Assembly (NCBI GenBank): GCA_014529385.2
Contig: CM043952.1
Location: forward strand, 56,458,619 to 56,522,618
Reading direction: 5' to 3'
Origin: Adiantum capillus-veneris
Lineage: Eukaryota > Streptophyta > Polypodiopsida > Polypodiales > Pteridaceae
DNA: 64,000 nucleotides
Positions 33,464 through 44,586 of this stretch are shown piece by piece; the first letter of the stretch is position 1; every line of letters starts with the position of its first letter. The position numbers and the translations under genes were made by a program. The notes below the pieces were generated by a model. It was given only the letters and a program-made list of their open reading frames with translations. It was not told where the DNA came from and did no database searches.

Positions 33464-36400
33464 CCCAGCGCTTCCCCATTTAACCTGAAAATGTAGATCT
33501 TGCTGAAAACGCAGATGGAGCAGAGGGTTTTCCGGCAAAGTCCCAAAAAGGGTAGCATTGGCATAGAAGCAAAAACGCCAGGTGTGGAGACAAAAACGCA
33601 AGTGGAGGTGGGGTCCTCCGCGACAAAAAACTCCATATTCTATCGTGTGCCTGGCTTTTGCAAAACGCTGGCCAAGAACCCAAGAACCTCAAGAACTCAA
33701 GAACCCAAGAACCCCAAGTCCCCAAGAACTCAGTGCATGGTCATCAACGGAAGCGGAATGGATACTTTACGTGAAGGTGATGAGAGTTTCTACACCACGA
33801 GGATTGTTCCATGATCCTCCCCCATCCCCATCTACGCCACAGATTGAACCAAATCCTATGCAAGCTTTGGTCAAGTCGATGATGGAGATGATGCTACAAC
33901 AAGAGGTGCAACGCACCGCCTTTGAACAAACAAGGGCACCCATGGAGCGTGAGCGTAAGCAAGCGCGCTTGGCGGCCAAAGAACAAAGGGCAACTATAAA
34001 GCTTGAGCATGAGCAAGCACGCGAGGCTCAGTGCATAGCGGCCAAAGAGAAGTGAGCGGCTATGCAAGAGGCGCAGAGAAACCAACGCATGTAGGAGTTG
34101 GTCCTACAAGTACTCTCCTCGAAGTCCAAGCCACTCAAGGAGGTGGGCGAGTCATCAAGTAGCACAAGTAGAGACGCAGATTCCAACAACCCAGTCACTG
34201 AGAAGTTGACGTTCAGTAAGTATGATGGTAAGATGGATGCTTCTTTGATTCATTCTTGGTTGCATCAATCTAATTACTTTGCGACTGTCAAGAAAACAAG
34301 TAACAGTAAAGTTGACTGCTGCTATGTACCTAGCGGGTGATGCCATTAATTGGTATCAATCTTGGCAAGAGTCAAAGATGGCTAAGCATCTTGAGCATGC
34401 CGAGGAAGGTGTACCCCTCTCTTTCACTTGGGTCGACTTCCAAGACAAGATCAAGGCTCGCTTCATGCCACAGGAATTTTAGGAGGTTGGTTAACTCTTG
34501 AAGAATGAGCCGAATATGCACGAGACAAAAGATGCTTTGAGTGTCACACTAAAGGTCACATGAAACAAGATTTTCCTAAGAAAGAAGACCCTAAAGAACC
34601 CACAGAATCCACATCATCTGTGAATGCACTCAGTGAGCACACTAATGTGTTTGAAGTTTCTCATGATCAAGTAGATGAGTCTCTCATGTTGTGTTATGGT
34701 GATGTGAATAGTACACGCATTGTGATCTTGTTTGATTCAGGTAGTATGCATGATGTGATTAGTGACTCGTGAAGAGCGCACGTTTAGAAGCTCTTTCCAT
34801 AGATCCCATTGAGATCTCTAGATTTGCTCCTTGCATACACTCTCCGCTCACGCATGAATGTCCTGATGTGACAGTGTTAGTTCAAAATGTCGGTTTTCGT
34901 CGTCGTTTTGTGGTTTCTTCTCTCAAAGAATGTGATTTGATTTTTGGCATTAAGTGGTTTAAAGGTTATAATCCACGCATTGATTGGAACCAACAGGAAG
35001 TATCGCGTGTTCGCATGATTAGTCAGCACGCATTGTTCGGGTTTCTCATTCGTGACGGTTTCTTGTATTTTCGTCATTGTCTGTATATGTTCCTTTTTCA
35101 AAGGCATGCTATATTGCACGATGCACATGATTCACTCATGGATGTATGCGGACCACTCTTGAAAAGAAAGAAGATTTATTTTCAAGAAATTCACATTGTT
35201 TCCCGATGGTCAGTTTTGTCAGTTGATTTTCATGACACAATCTCAAAAAAAGCACGAGCACGATGGTCCATCAAGCATTGGTCATTCCATTATGACTTGC
35301 CACAATTGATAGGTTTAGGTCAAAAGGTCAAGTTTCGATCTCACTTTTTGCGTGTGTTTGGTGAACGGTTTCGCACTCCGTCACTTTGTTCATTAGCATT
35401 GCATGTGCAGTCATTTAGGGAGAATAGTATTATTCCGGTCACTCTACATGGAACAGATATGTTAATGGGTTTGTGTCTGAAGTGGTTTCAAGAATATTCC
35501 TCATCCGAGATTCTCAAAGAAGGTGGACCCGTGACCATGGACGAAAATGGAGCATTGGAGCCCCAACAGATCCTTTTGTGTCGCTTTCAGCGCAGCCCAA
35601 AGAAGCAAGCATTGCAGACCTTCGTGAAGTTCAAGTATCACTCGACCCACACAGCAGAGTGGACCGGCGAGGAGTACTTCGCAGGATTCAAGGAGTTCTT
35701 TGGCGCACTCTCTCAATGCCATACAGCTCGATACCAATATCTCACCTTGAAAAGGGGGGGATTTCACGTGCACATATAACCCTATGTGTACGTGGACATG
35801 CTGTTCCTTCTTCTAGGGTTTAGGAAGCCTAGAAAGTGTTTTGGCACCTTTGTGAGCCTATGTGCAGGCCGTGCGTGTCCAGGCATTTGTAACTGCATAC
35901 CCTCTGATTGCACAACCCAGGATCATTAGCATCATGATACAGTACCTAGCATGAGCATTTTCCACCACATGGTTCCAGTTTTCGACCTCGCATGTGAAAC
36001 ACCTCTTATAAGTCATTTTATTAAAAATGACTTTTGGAATTCTTTTTTGTAAGTTTGTTGGGAAGCTTGCCCTTCCCAACATCTAATTCCTATAAATGAA
36101 GACCTAGCGCTAGCAGAAAAAGGTAGTAGAGCCAGGGACAGGAGGAGGCAGACATCTCACCAAATAGGCAGCACCTCGACAGGAGCCCTAGAAGAAGACC
36201 AGCGTTTTCAGATTTCAGCCCTTAGCCTCACAAGAACCCGCACTCCCGCTGCAGATCCTCGCCGCATCAACCCACCTACAATCAGATCAGCCTAGCGTTT
36301 TCAGTTCTACCCAAATCAGCCTAGCCTTTTCAGCTTCAGCAAAATTCAGCCAGTGTTTTCCAGTTCAGCCCAGATCAATCACGTTTTTGCCTTTCAGCCC

Positions 36401-36704
36401 TTGTACGACACGGCGGTTGCAGATCAGCTCCGCAATAACGCAATGGTAGCAAATCCATAGCAGAGCATCTAGCGTTTTCAGTTTTCAGCCTTGATGCCAT
36501 CGTCGTCGACACTATCGTCGTCGTCGTCGTCGTCGTCGTAGATCCCTATCTTGACAACGACCCATCGTCGTCATTGTCATAGTCACCATCGTCGTCAACT
36601 TCGGCATCATCAAGTACCACAGCATCTAGAAGCATTGTACCAGACTTTGCGCAATCTAGCACTAGAGAGGGGGGCCCTTGGACGGGGGGTTTGGCACCCC
36701 ATCT

Positions 36705-36706
<2 letters not shown>
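33464..36706 (+). mobile_element. G4: Ty3/gypsy remnant, left part (gag, protease, 3' end, LTR)
   Basis: Leader with CAAGAACCCAAGAAC repeats (33,670-33,735); gag start MVINGSGMDT near 33,736, gag core to about 34,482 (LTFSKYDGKMDASLIHSWLH, DAINWYQSWQESK), a knuckle near 34,540, protease region (VILFDSGSMHDVISDS, then CDLIFGIKWFKGYNPRIDWN) to about 35,030, a C-terminal chromodomain-like piece (EPQQILLCRFQRSPKKQALQ, TFVKFKYHSTHTAEWTGEEY) to 35,758, a purine tract, and the LTR from 35,762. No reverse transcriptase or integrase core is recognised. LINE E interrupts the LTR inside its (TC)n tract; the rest of the LTR is at 41,099-41,270. Old and much reduced. Confidence 0.72.

Positions 36707-36800
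<94 letters not shown>
36707..36800 (+). repeat. (TC)n tract, left of LINE E
   Basis: About 47 TC repeats between the G4 LTR and the first base of LINE E. Confidence 0.9.
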
Positions 36801-36802
<2 letters not shown>

Positions 36803-37231
36803 CATGCCCTGCTGTACCCTCGCCATGCCCTGCTGACTGCACGCCATGACCTGCTGCGTCCTCGCCATGACCTGCGGACTGCATGTCACCTGGGCACTGC
36901 CTGCGCGCGCCCAGCTACCTGCGCGCAGCCTGTTTTGCGCGCCTAAATACTTGCGCACAGCCTTTTTAGCATCCGTATTGGGCCTGCTTGCGCGCGCTGG
37001 AGTCTATTCCCACTGCCCCTGCCCGTCAGGTTTTCTGCCCATCAACAGCAGGACACCCAACCCGTCTACCCACCTGAACCCGTCAGGTCTGCCCACAAAC
37101 AAATCCGCCAGCAATTAACAGATAACCCCCACCCAGCATACCTGCCTGCTCCCACGGCTCATCTTTTTCAACCTTCAATACAAAGGGACCTCACCCATTG
37201 AGTCACTCCCCTTGAACCGCCCTGAACGGCT

Positions 37232-38065
37232 ATGGCAAAAGGGGCCACAAAGGATGAAATGGCCAAGATGGAGGACAAGCTACACGCCACGATCAAAGAA
37301 AACAAGAAATTGACTGACTCCGCCATCACCACTATCATCAACCGCCTCTCCAAACTTGAGAAAGAAGTAGAAGTCTTGAACAAAGAGAAAGAAGAATGGG
37401 CAAGGGAGAAGGAAGACAAAAAGAAGGAGCTTGAGGGATGGAAGAAAGAGAAGGAAGAGATGCATGAGGGGAAATCAACAAGGACACAAAGGAGACCATC
37501 AAAGAAGAACTCACTAAAGCCCTTACCGAGAGCTTGGAAGACAAGCTCGAAGCCACAAAGGAGGGATGGGTAGAAGTGGTCAAGAAGAACCTCAAGAAAG
37601 AAGCGAAAGAGGACGCCCACAAGGAAGAAGCTCTCCTTGTACACACCACCCTTGAAGAAAAAGATGTGGAATGCCCGTCGCCTCAATATACGAGTCACCG
37701 GCATTGAAGAAGGGAAGGAATCCACCCCTGAGAAAGATGGTAAAACCTTATGCAACACACTTGGTTACAAAGTAGAAGACCCAACCCCCTTCACCAAAGC
37801 TTGGCGAGCCAGTAAAGACCTCACCAAGAAGAGGCCTCTTATACTCCAATTCCCATTGGAAGAAGCACGCACCCTTTTCATCCGAAAGAGGGTAATCCTA
37901 CGAGGCCTCACGGGGCCCCCCATCTACCTAGATGACGACCTCACAAAAATGCAAGTGGAGCATAGAAGAGCATGCATGCCCCGGATCCAACAAACGCGCA
38001 ATGAAGGAAAACGAGCCTCCTATCGCAACGGCCGGGTCATCATTGATGGCAAGGCCGTAGCATAG
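37232..38065 (+). pseudogene. LINE E ORF1: coiled coil + RRM RNA-binding protein, broken
   Basis: It starts MAKGATKDEMAKMEDKLHAT at 37,232. A long heptad coil (INRLSKLEKEVEVLNKEKEE) runs to about 37,640. Then comes RRLNIRVTGIEEGKES, the L1 ORF1p RRM signature, and a C-terminal domain (FTKAWRASKDLTKKRPLILQ, RACMPRIQQTRNEGKRASYR). It would bind the element's RNA as a trimer. Two frameshifts are needed to follow the reading (near 37,470 and near 37,660). It ends TAG at 38,063. Confidence 0.8.
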
Positions 38066-38104
38066 GGACTCACGGCCTATGGGACATTATATGAGGAGAT
38101 ACAC

Positions 38105-40575
38105 ATGGCAGTTTGGGATTGCAACGGCTCTCTGTGGACACACCCAGGGAGATTGGAGGAGGTGATGCACGACAGAGACATCATTCTACTCACAGAGACA
38201 CATGAGAGCTCAGAGAGAGGTCTACCCCGAGTACAGGATTATCAGTGGGAGTCTACACACAGGAAGTGCACACGGCACAACACCACTAGAGGATCTGGCG
38301 GAGTAGTAGTCCTCTACCGCCGCTCACTCCATAGCAGGATACGAATACATGTGGGTGCGGATTGAGCTCTCTGATGAACACATTCTCTACATTGCCATTT
38401 GCTACTTCGCACCCAGTGGTTCTATCTTTGCACAGACAGGCGGAGGAGAGACAGATGAGGTTCATACACAGGGCAGAGAGGAGGAGGATGATACACTTTC
38501 ACCATATGCATGTCTCAGGGAGGAGATCATGGAATACTCCAGGCTTGGGGAAGTTTTCCTCACGGGAGACTTCAACGCCAGGACACACAGTAGACAGTGT
38601 GACATCTACGACTTTGACGACCCAGAGCTACTCTCCACCATGGAGAACACAGAGGCAAAGAGGTTTTCCAGAGACACCACCACACGGACACCGTATGGGC
38701 GACATCTACTTCGCTTGGGATCACAACACCGTCTCGTTATCTACAACCGGATGGCGCAATGGCCATCATCTGGAGGCCTAACTTGCATACCACCATCAAT
38801 ACCCAGCGGCGGCGGTACAGTGGACTACATCATCGGCTTCAGAGAGGCAGCTCACCTACTCACATCCTTCACCATCCCACCACTACCTATTGGGGCTGAC
38901 CATGCATATCTAGCCCTCTCTTTCACTGGCTCACCCATCTCACACGCACCACCTACACTCACACCACACACCACCATACATTTCACACATGAGCTAGCTA
39001 GAGTTTACTCATCACATGTCTACGAGGGGATCTACGCTCTCGACCCAGATACACCACTCTCTACACTCACTAGCCAGCTTTCCGCAGTTCTACACACCTC
39101 AGCCCTCAGCTGCTTTCCACATACTACCCACACTGGTAGACCTCCACCCTCTGGGACGATGCCCCAGAACCGGTGGTACGACGAGGAGTGTAGGGATCTA
39201 TACAGGCAGCTACGGGCTCAACGAGCCTTGGAGGAGATCACTGAGAGCGAGGTCCGCCAGCGACAGATAAAGGCTATCACACGTCGTAAACGGCGGGCCT
39301 TCGAAGAGGCACAGGAGCTTGAGCTATACCACCTTCTCATGAGTACAGACTGCGCCACCGCATGGATGATTCTCAGAGAGCCACGTCCTACCACCCCCCT
39401 GGAGGATCCTCAGATCTGGCATGATTACGCCGAGCGCCTATACCAAATACCCGGGCAGCCACTGATCCCGGAGCCACCCGACCCCCGACCTACCACCTCG
39501 ACTTTCTTCACATCTAGTATGGTGAAGAGGGCTATTCGACGTCTCCAACACTAAACCACCCTCTCCCCCTTGATAGCGCGTCTCTTCAACCGCGCTTTGG
39601 TTGAGGGACTACCAGAGGAGTGGACCATGCACACCATTGTGCCGATCTACAAATCTGGTGACACCTTGGACCTAGGGAACTATAGGACTATCATGATTGG
39701 CCACACATTGGCCAAACTATATGGGGCAATTCTTGAGGCAGAGCTCAGCACATATGCAGAGGCATCAGGGCTACGTGCACCAGGACAGGCAGGGTTTCGA
39801 CGCACCTTCTCGACCATCGATCACATCTTCGTGCTTCGCTGCCTGATCGACAGAGCGAAAGCACGGAAGAGACGACTCTACTACTGCTTTGTGGATTTCC
39901 GCAGGGCTTTTGACACCATCCCTATAGAGAGACTCTTCTGTGTCTCCAAGAGCTACAGATACCATCTGAGATGATATGGGCCATTCATTCTTTGTATGCG
40001 CAGGTCATAGGTAGAGTGCGGTGCCCAGGTGGAGTATCGGACCCCATTGCTAGCACCATTGGTGTGAAGCAAGGATGCCCCCTCTCCCCGACCCTATTTG
40101 GCCTCTACATCGACAAGATAGCAGATTACATCCTACGAGCAGGCGGGGTGGGCTCCGACTTGGCAGGTACACCATTCCATATTATGCTCTATGCAGATGA
40201 TATTATTCTAGTTTCTGAGACATAGGAGGGACTACAGAGCCACCTACACGCCTTGGATGATTTCTGCACACACCCAGGGCTCACAGTGAACCTTGGCAAG
40301 ACCAAGGTCATGATCTTCAACACCTCCAGGACAATCCGGAGTAGAGCAGTGCTCATGGTAGCAGGTGGACAGGTTGAGGTAGTTGATTCATATGTATATT
40401 TGGGGGTGACTTTCACTGCCACCACGGACAGATTTTCCATGACCCAGACAGCCAGAGACCGGCTTACACGAGGATATGCAGCATTGGCCACCTTAGAGCG
40501 CAGATGCCAGAGGGGCACAGTAGTACCACCATCCCAGACTACTCAGAGAGGAGTGGACTCTACAGTAGGCTGAGG
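38105..40575 (+). pseudogene. LINE E ORF2: endonuclease-reverse transcriptase, broken
   Basis: Endonuclease: MAVWDCNGSLWTHPGRLEEV, LLTETHES, VFLTGDFNARTHS, PIGADHAYLAL. RT: MHTIVPIYKSGD, NYRTIMIGHTLAKLYGAILE, QAGFRRTFSTIDHI, CFVDFRRAFDTI, GVKQGCPLSPTLFGL, and the intact catalytic box MLYADDIILVS. Lesions: a frameshift near 38,355, TAA at 39,552, a frameshift near 39,950, and TAG at 40,223. After about 40,520 the reading breaks off and the usual C-terminal part is shortened; no zinc knuckle is seen. Confidence 0.82.
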
Positions 40576-40984
40576 AGGTCCGAGCTCGCAGACGTCCACG
40601 TCCCCATGGGCGTAGGGCACCTTGACTTCACCAGAGAGACATCCAAGAGATCCAGGAGCGCTACTACAGATCTCTAGAGGAGAGACGCATCCGGGCTTTT
40701 GCAGATCCAGCCGCCATCCTACGGGGATTGTTCACACCTCACCCACCCATGCATCATGTCTTACACCCTGATTACGGGACTGGATGGAGCTAGAGATATG
40801 ATAGCATTTCTTTCATGATTGTATATACTTCAGCATATAGGATTGCATCTCTCCCATGTTTTTAGAACCCCACCCCCCACCCTTGTACCACCTCCCTCCT
40901 CCCTCAGTCCTTACACAGGATAGCTATTTTTGCTTTGTACCTTTTCATCCTTCACAGGATATCCAGAGGACACCCACCCCATGT

Positions 40985-41029
40985 ACTTTAATTTGTCTCA
41001 TAGGCCGATTTCGGCCTCCTATGGACGTT

Positions 41030-41098
<69 letters not shown>
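40985..41098 (+). repeat. LINE E 3' tail motif and (TC)n tract
   Basis: GTCTCATAGGCCGATTTCGG, then CCTCCTATGGACGTTAAAAAA, passes into (TC)n at 41,036-41,098, which is followed by G4 LTR sequence. ATAGGCCGA-TTTCGGCCTCCTAT can form a stem. Confidence 0.82.
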
Positions 41099-41099
<1 letters not shown>

Positions 41100-41270
41100 G
41101 CACTCTCTTGCGCACTCACTCTCAGATTGCATTTCACTCTCGTGTTTTGGTCATTGCACATTCTCTCATTAAGTCAAGGAAGGCTCTACCTTCCCATCAG
41201 TAAAAGAACCCTTAAGCACTTATTGTTCACTCATCCTGAGCCATACGCCATCATTCACTTCCGCTGCACA
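41099..41270 (+). mobile_element. G4 LTR end, right of LINE E
   Basis: TAGCACTCTCTTGCGCACTC to CCGCTGCACA matches 44,415-44,586 of the second G4 copy at nearly every position. It therefore completes the LTR that begins at 35,762. Together with 36,640-36,706 it shows where LINE E entered. Confidence 0.85.
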
Positions 41271-42910
41271 TTTCATATGCACTCATCAGAGAAGTTCACA
41301 CGAGATATGGCCATGCTCATGGCATATGGGATTCCGACATTCCCAGAGAAGACACTTACCACTTGACCTCCACGAATCAGATCACTTGCTTACACAGGCG
41401 CATCTACATGGACTTAGGGAGAGGATCTTGGATCTTTTCTTGGACGCGTTCATCGCTTGAATCTACAGACTAGAGTGGGACTTCAATGCTTTAGACTCTC
41501 TTGGAGAGTTTATCGGCGAGATGCGTGAGATCAGGTATCATCCCGCTACTACATTCGGAGTCACCCTGAGCTTGGCTTGGATGGTAGTGCAATTGCTCTA
41601 CTACACTCTTGATCATTTGGATTGCTACCTTCAAAGTTGCTTACATTCCCCCTCGGTAACCTTACACCAGACTTAGCCCCCGACCTCGACAGCAGGCCAC
41701 TCCCAACTCATTCACATTGAGAGCCACACCGAGATGCGGTTTGGTGGTGGTGTTGGCGCGGATTCTGTTTTGGTTGACACCGGAGGATTTGAGGCAGGAG
41801 ATACAAGCAAGACAGCGCAGACAGATTGGTCTGGCCTTTCCTCTTCTCAGAGATTATTCACGGCACAGACTGCTCAATCTGGCTTCCCTTCTTCTACAAG
41901 ATGATTACGGTGCAGACAACTTGATCTGACCGTACCTCTTCTCAGAGGCCCTTCACAACGCAGATTGTTGAGTCTAGCTTTCTCCTCATCTTGGATTACC
42001 CTACCGATTGACAAGACACCATCCGATGTCTACTGGTGACTATTGCAGCTTATGGTAGCTTCTACAGTGCAGACCGCTTAGTCTCGCTTTCCCTGTTCCA
42101 GAGGACGTTTACGACGCAGATTGCTACATCTGGCCTTCCTGGAGTTTTTCACATCTTAGCCACTTGGCCACACTGGGCTGCAGGTTCATGCATTGACAGG
42201 CTTTCGGTCATTCTCATGACGGTTCCCGGGCTTCCCCATTTTCTCCACACGCTTGACTGCAGACACCACAAATCCTATTGGGTAGGACACTTGCAAGTCT
42301 ATTGGCACTTCTTTCACGAAAAGGAGTTGTTTTCACAATCAGTTCGGGACCTTCACGTAGTATCTTCATCATGTATCGGCAGAGTACAACAGTTTGCTAC
42401 ACTGCTCGTGACAGCACTTTACCATGGAAATCTTTCGGAGGTCGGGACACCCCAGACTGTTGCTACAATCGTGGAGTTCGCCAGAATATTGTCCTTCGAT
42501 GGACATCACAGCAGACATCTTCATCATTTGCCTCACATCTTCGGCTTCATGCGGTTTGTTCAGCATTCGGTGTTGAGAGGGGGTGTTAGATTTATAGACC
42601 TCTGCTGCTTCACACACGTCTAGGACACTTCCTTGTATGGCTAGTGTCTCCAGGCAGGCCACCCATAGCATAGGTTGTACCTTGTCCGGCCGAGCCGGCC
42701 GCCCACTTGAGTTGGGTATCCACCTTGGGCATCATATATATGGGGCCAAAGGGGTACACATTTCATTATCATCTGATCATTGTACGGGTCTTCTTGTTCT
42801 GGTAGTCACAGGGGGGCTGATCGCCCCCTCTTCCCCACACCAACGTTTTGTGGTCTACCGTCTCACTCTCTCTCCTCTCTCACACTTCCGCACACGGGCA
42901 CTCTCACACA
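41271..42910 (+). mobile_element. Ty1/copia 3' end (RNase H tail, degenerate repeats, LTR)
   Basis: The sense counterpart of 18,004-19,356. At about 41,780-42,170 degenerate repeats of about 55 bp alternate CGCAGATTG-T-ATCTGGC and TTCCTCTTCTCAGAGG words. Codons near 42,285-42,440 (LQVYWHFFHEKELFSQSVRD, LHVVSSS) fit the end of copia RNase H. A purine tract (GAGAGGGGG) and an LTR start TGTTAGATT follow at 42,584. It abuts G4 LTR on the left and G4 pol 3' end on the right. Broken fossil. Confidence 0.62.
42584..42910 (+). repeat. copia-type LTR
   Basis: 327 bp, from TGTTAGATTTATAGACC to CTCTCACACA. It is related to the antisense LTR at 18,417-18,004. The purine tract upstream and TG...CA ends support the call. 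Confidence 0.6.
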
Positions 42911-42911
42911 T

Positions 42912-44586
42912 GTTTCACGATTGTCCTTTTTGTCAGTTGATTTGTTCCTCGGCATGACAAAGTTAACAAAAAAAGCACGAGCAAAATTGTCCATCAGCAT
43001 TGGCATTTCCGTTGTGATTTGCCACAGTTGATAGGTTTAGGTCGAAAAGTCAAGATTCGATCGCACTTCTTGCATGTGTTTGGTGAATGGTTTGGCACTC
43101 CGTCACTTTGTTCATCTGCATTGCATGCTTAGTCATTTAGGGAGAATAGTATTTTTCGAGTCACTCTACATGGAATGGATATGTTTATGATTTTGTGTTT
43201 GAAGTGGTTTCAGGGATATTCCTCAGCGGAGATCCTTGAAGGTGGACCCACGACCATAGACGAAGTTGAAGCATTGGAGCCGCAGCAATTCATTTTGTGT
43301 CACTTTCGGCACAGCCCAAAGAAGCAAGCATTGGAGACCTTCATGAAGTTCAAGTATCGCACGACCCACACAGTAGAGTGGGCCGGCGAGGAGCACTCCG
43401 CAGGATCCAAGGAGTAGTTGGCAGACTCTACGGACGCCACACAGCTCGACACCAGTATCTCACCTTGAAAAGGGGGGGATGTCACGTGCACATCTAAATC
43501 TATGTGTACAAGTTGTTCCTCCTTCTAGGGTTTAAGAAGCCTAGGAAGTGTTCTGGCACCTTGTGAGCTTGTGCGCAAGCCGTGCATGTCTAGGCACTTA
43601 GAGTAGTTGCATACCCTTTAATTGCACAATCAAGGATCATTAGCATCAGTAGCGAGTACCCAGCATGAGCATTTCCCACCGCTTGAACCCAATGCCGCGA
43701 TAGCATGTTAACCACCGCTTATAAAGTCATTTATCCAATAAGTGACTATTATTTTGTCAAGTAAAATCGTGGAGCCTTTTGGATGCTTGCTCGACCCAGT
43801 TGCAAGTGCATATAAAAGGAGCCCCTTGGCGCTAGAGACAGGCAGAAGACAGGAAGGGAGCACAGGCATCACGTGCACAGGCCTCCCAGCGTTTTCTCAA
43901 GTAGTTCAGCCCAGCGTTTTCAGCATCAGGAACTCAGCGTTTTCAGCCCACAGCCACCAGCATTTTCAGTTTCCAACCTTAACCTCGCGAGTACCCGCAA
44001 CAACCATTGCAGATCCTCGCCGGTTGTCCCATCTACACCCAAACCAGCCTAGCGTTTTCAGTACAGCAGAGATCAGCCTAGCGTTTGCAGATTCAGCCCA
44101 GATCAGCCAGCATTTTGCATTTCAGCCCTTGCACGACTCAGCGGTTGAAGATCGGCCCCACAATACCGCAACAATAGTAGATCCACAGTAGGTTACTTAG
44201 CATTTTCAGATTTCAGCCTTGACCACGTCGTTGACACCATTGTCGTCGTCGTCGTCGTCAACATAGTCGTCATCAAGTACCACAGCATCTAGAAGCATTG
44301 TACCAGACTTTGTGCAATCTAAAGCAAATACCTCTCTAGCAACAGAGAGGGGGGCCCTTGGAGGGTGGTTTGAACTTTGGGACCCCATCTGGTGTTGTCT
44401 CTTCTCTCTCTCTCTAGCACTCTCTTGCCCTCTCACTCACAGTTTGCATTCCACTCTAGTGATTTGGTCAATGCACATTCTCTCATTAGTCAAGGAAATC
44501 TCTACCTTCCCGTCAGTAAAAGGAACCTTGAGCACCCACTGATCACTCATCCTGAGCCATACACCATCATTCACTTCCACTGCACA
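42912..44586 (+). mobile_element. G4 copy 2: chromodomain-like end of pol plus complete LTR
   Basis: The pol end (about 42,912-43,470; ALEPQQFILCHFRHSPKKQA, TFMKFKYRTTHTVEWAGEEH) matches G4 at 35,200-35,758. The LTR runs from 43,480 (TGTCACGTGCACATC, after a purine tract AAAGGGGGGGA) to 44,586 (CCACTGCACA), about 1,107 bp. It contains GCGTTTTCAG repeats, a (GTC)n run, and, at 44,396-44,414, a short (TC)n tract that is the unoccupied equivalent of the LINE E site. It is a fossil without gag or RT. Confidence 0.75.

Larger units (their letters stand above)
36801..41035 (+). mobile_element. LINE E: L1/Tx1-like element inserted in a (TC)n tract
   Basis: The GC-rich 5' leader (36,801-37,231) has GCCATGACCTGCTG-type repeats; ORF1 is 37,232-38,065, ORF2 38,105-40,575, and the 3' region and tail 40,576-41,035. 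It is flanked on both sides by (TC)n (36,707-36,800; 41,036-41,098) inside the G4 LTR. The second G4 copy shows the site without the insertion at 44,396-44,414. The 3' tail carries the shared motif (CTCATAGGCCGATTTCGGCC, TATGGACGTTAA). Both ORFs are broken. LINE F is a relative. Confidence 0.87.

Noticed and set aside
33464-33735. An independent gene upstream of G4 gag
   Set aside because: The sequence is the CAAGAACCC-repeat leader also found before the antisense gag scrap at 9,465-9,840.
42036-42623. 195-codon frame as a possible novel gene
   Set aside because: Its middle fits the end of copia RNase H and its first part is the degenerate repeat array; the antisense counterpart at 18,425-18,673 shows that it belongs to a retroelement 3' end.
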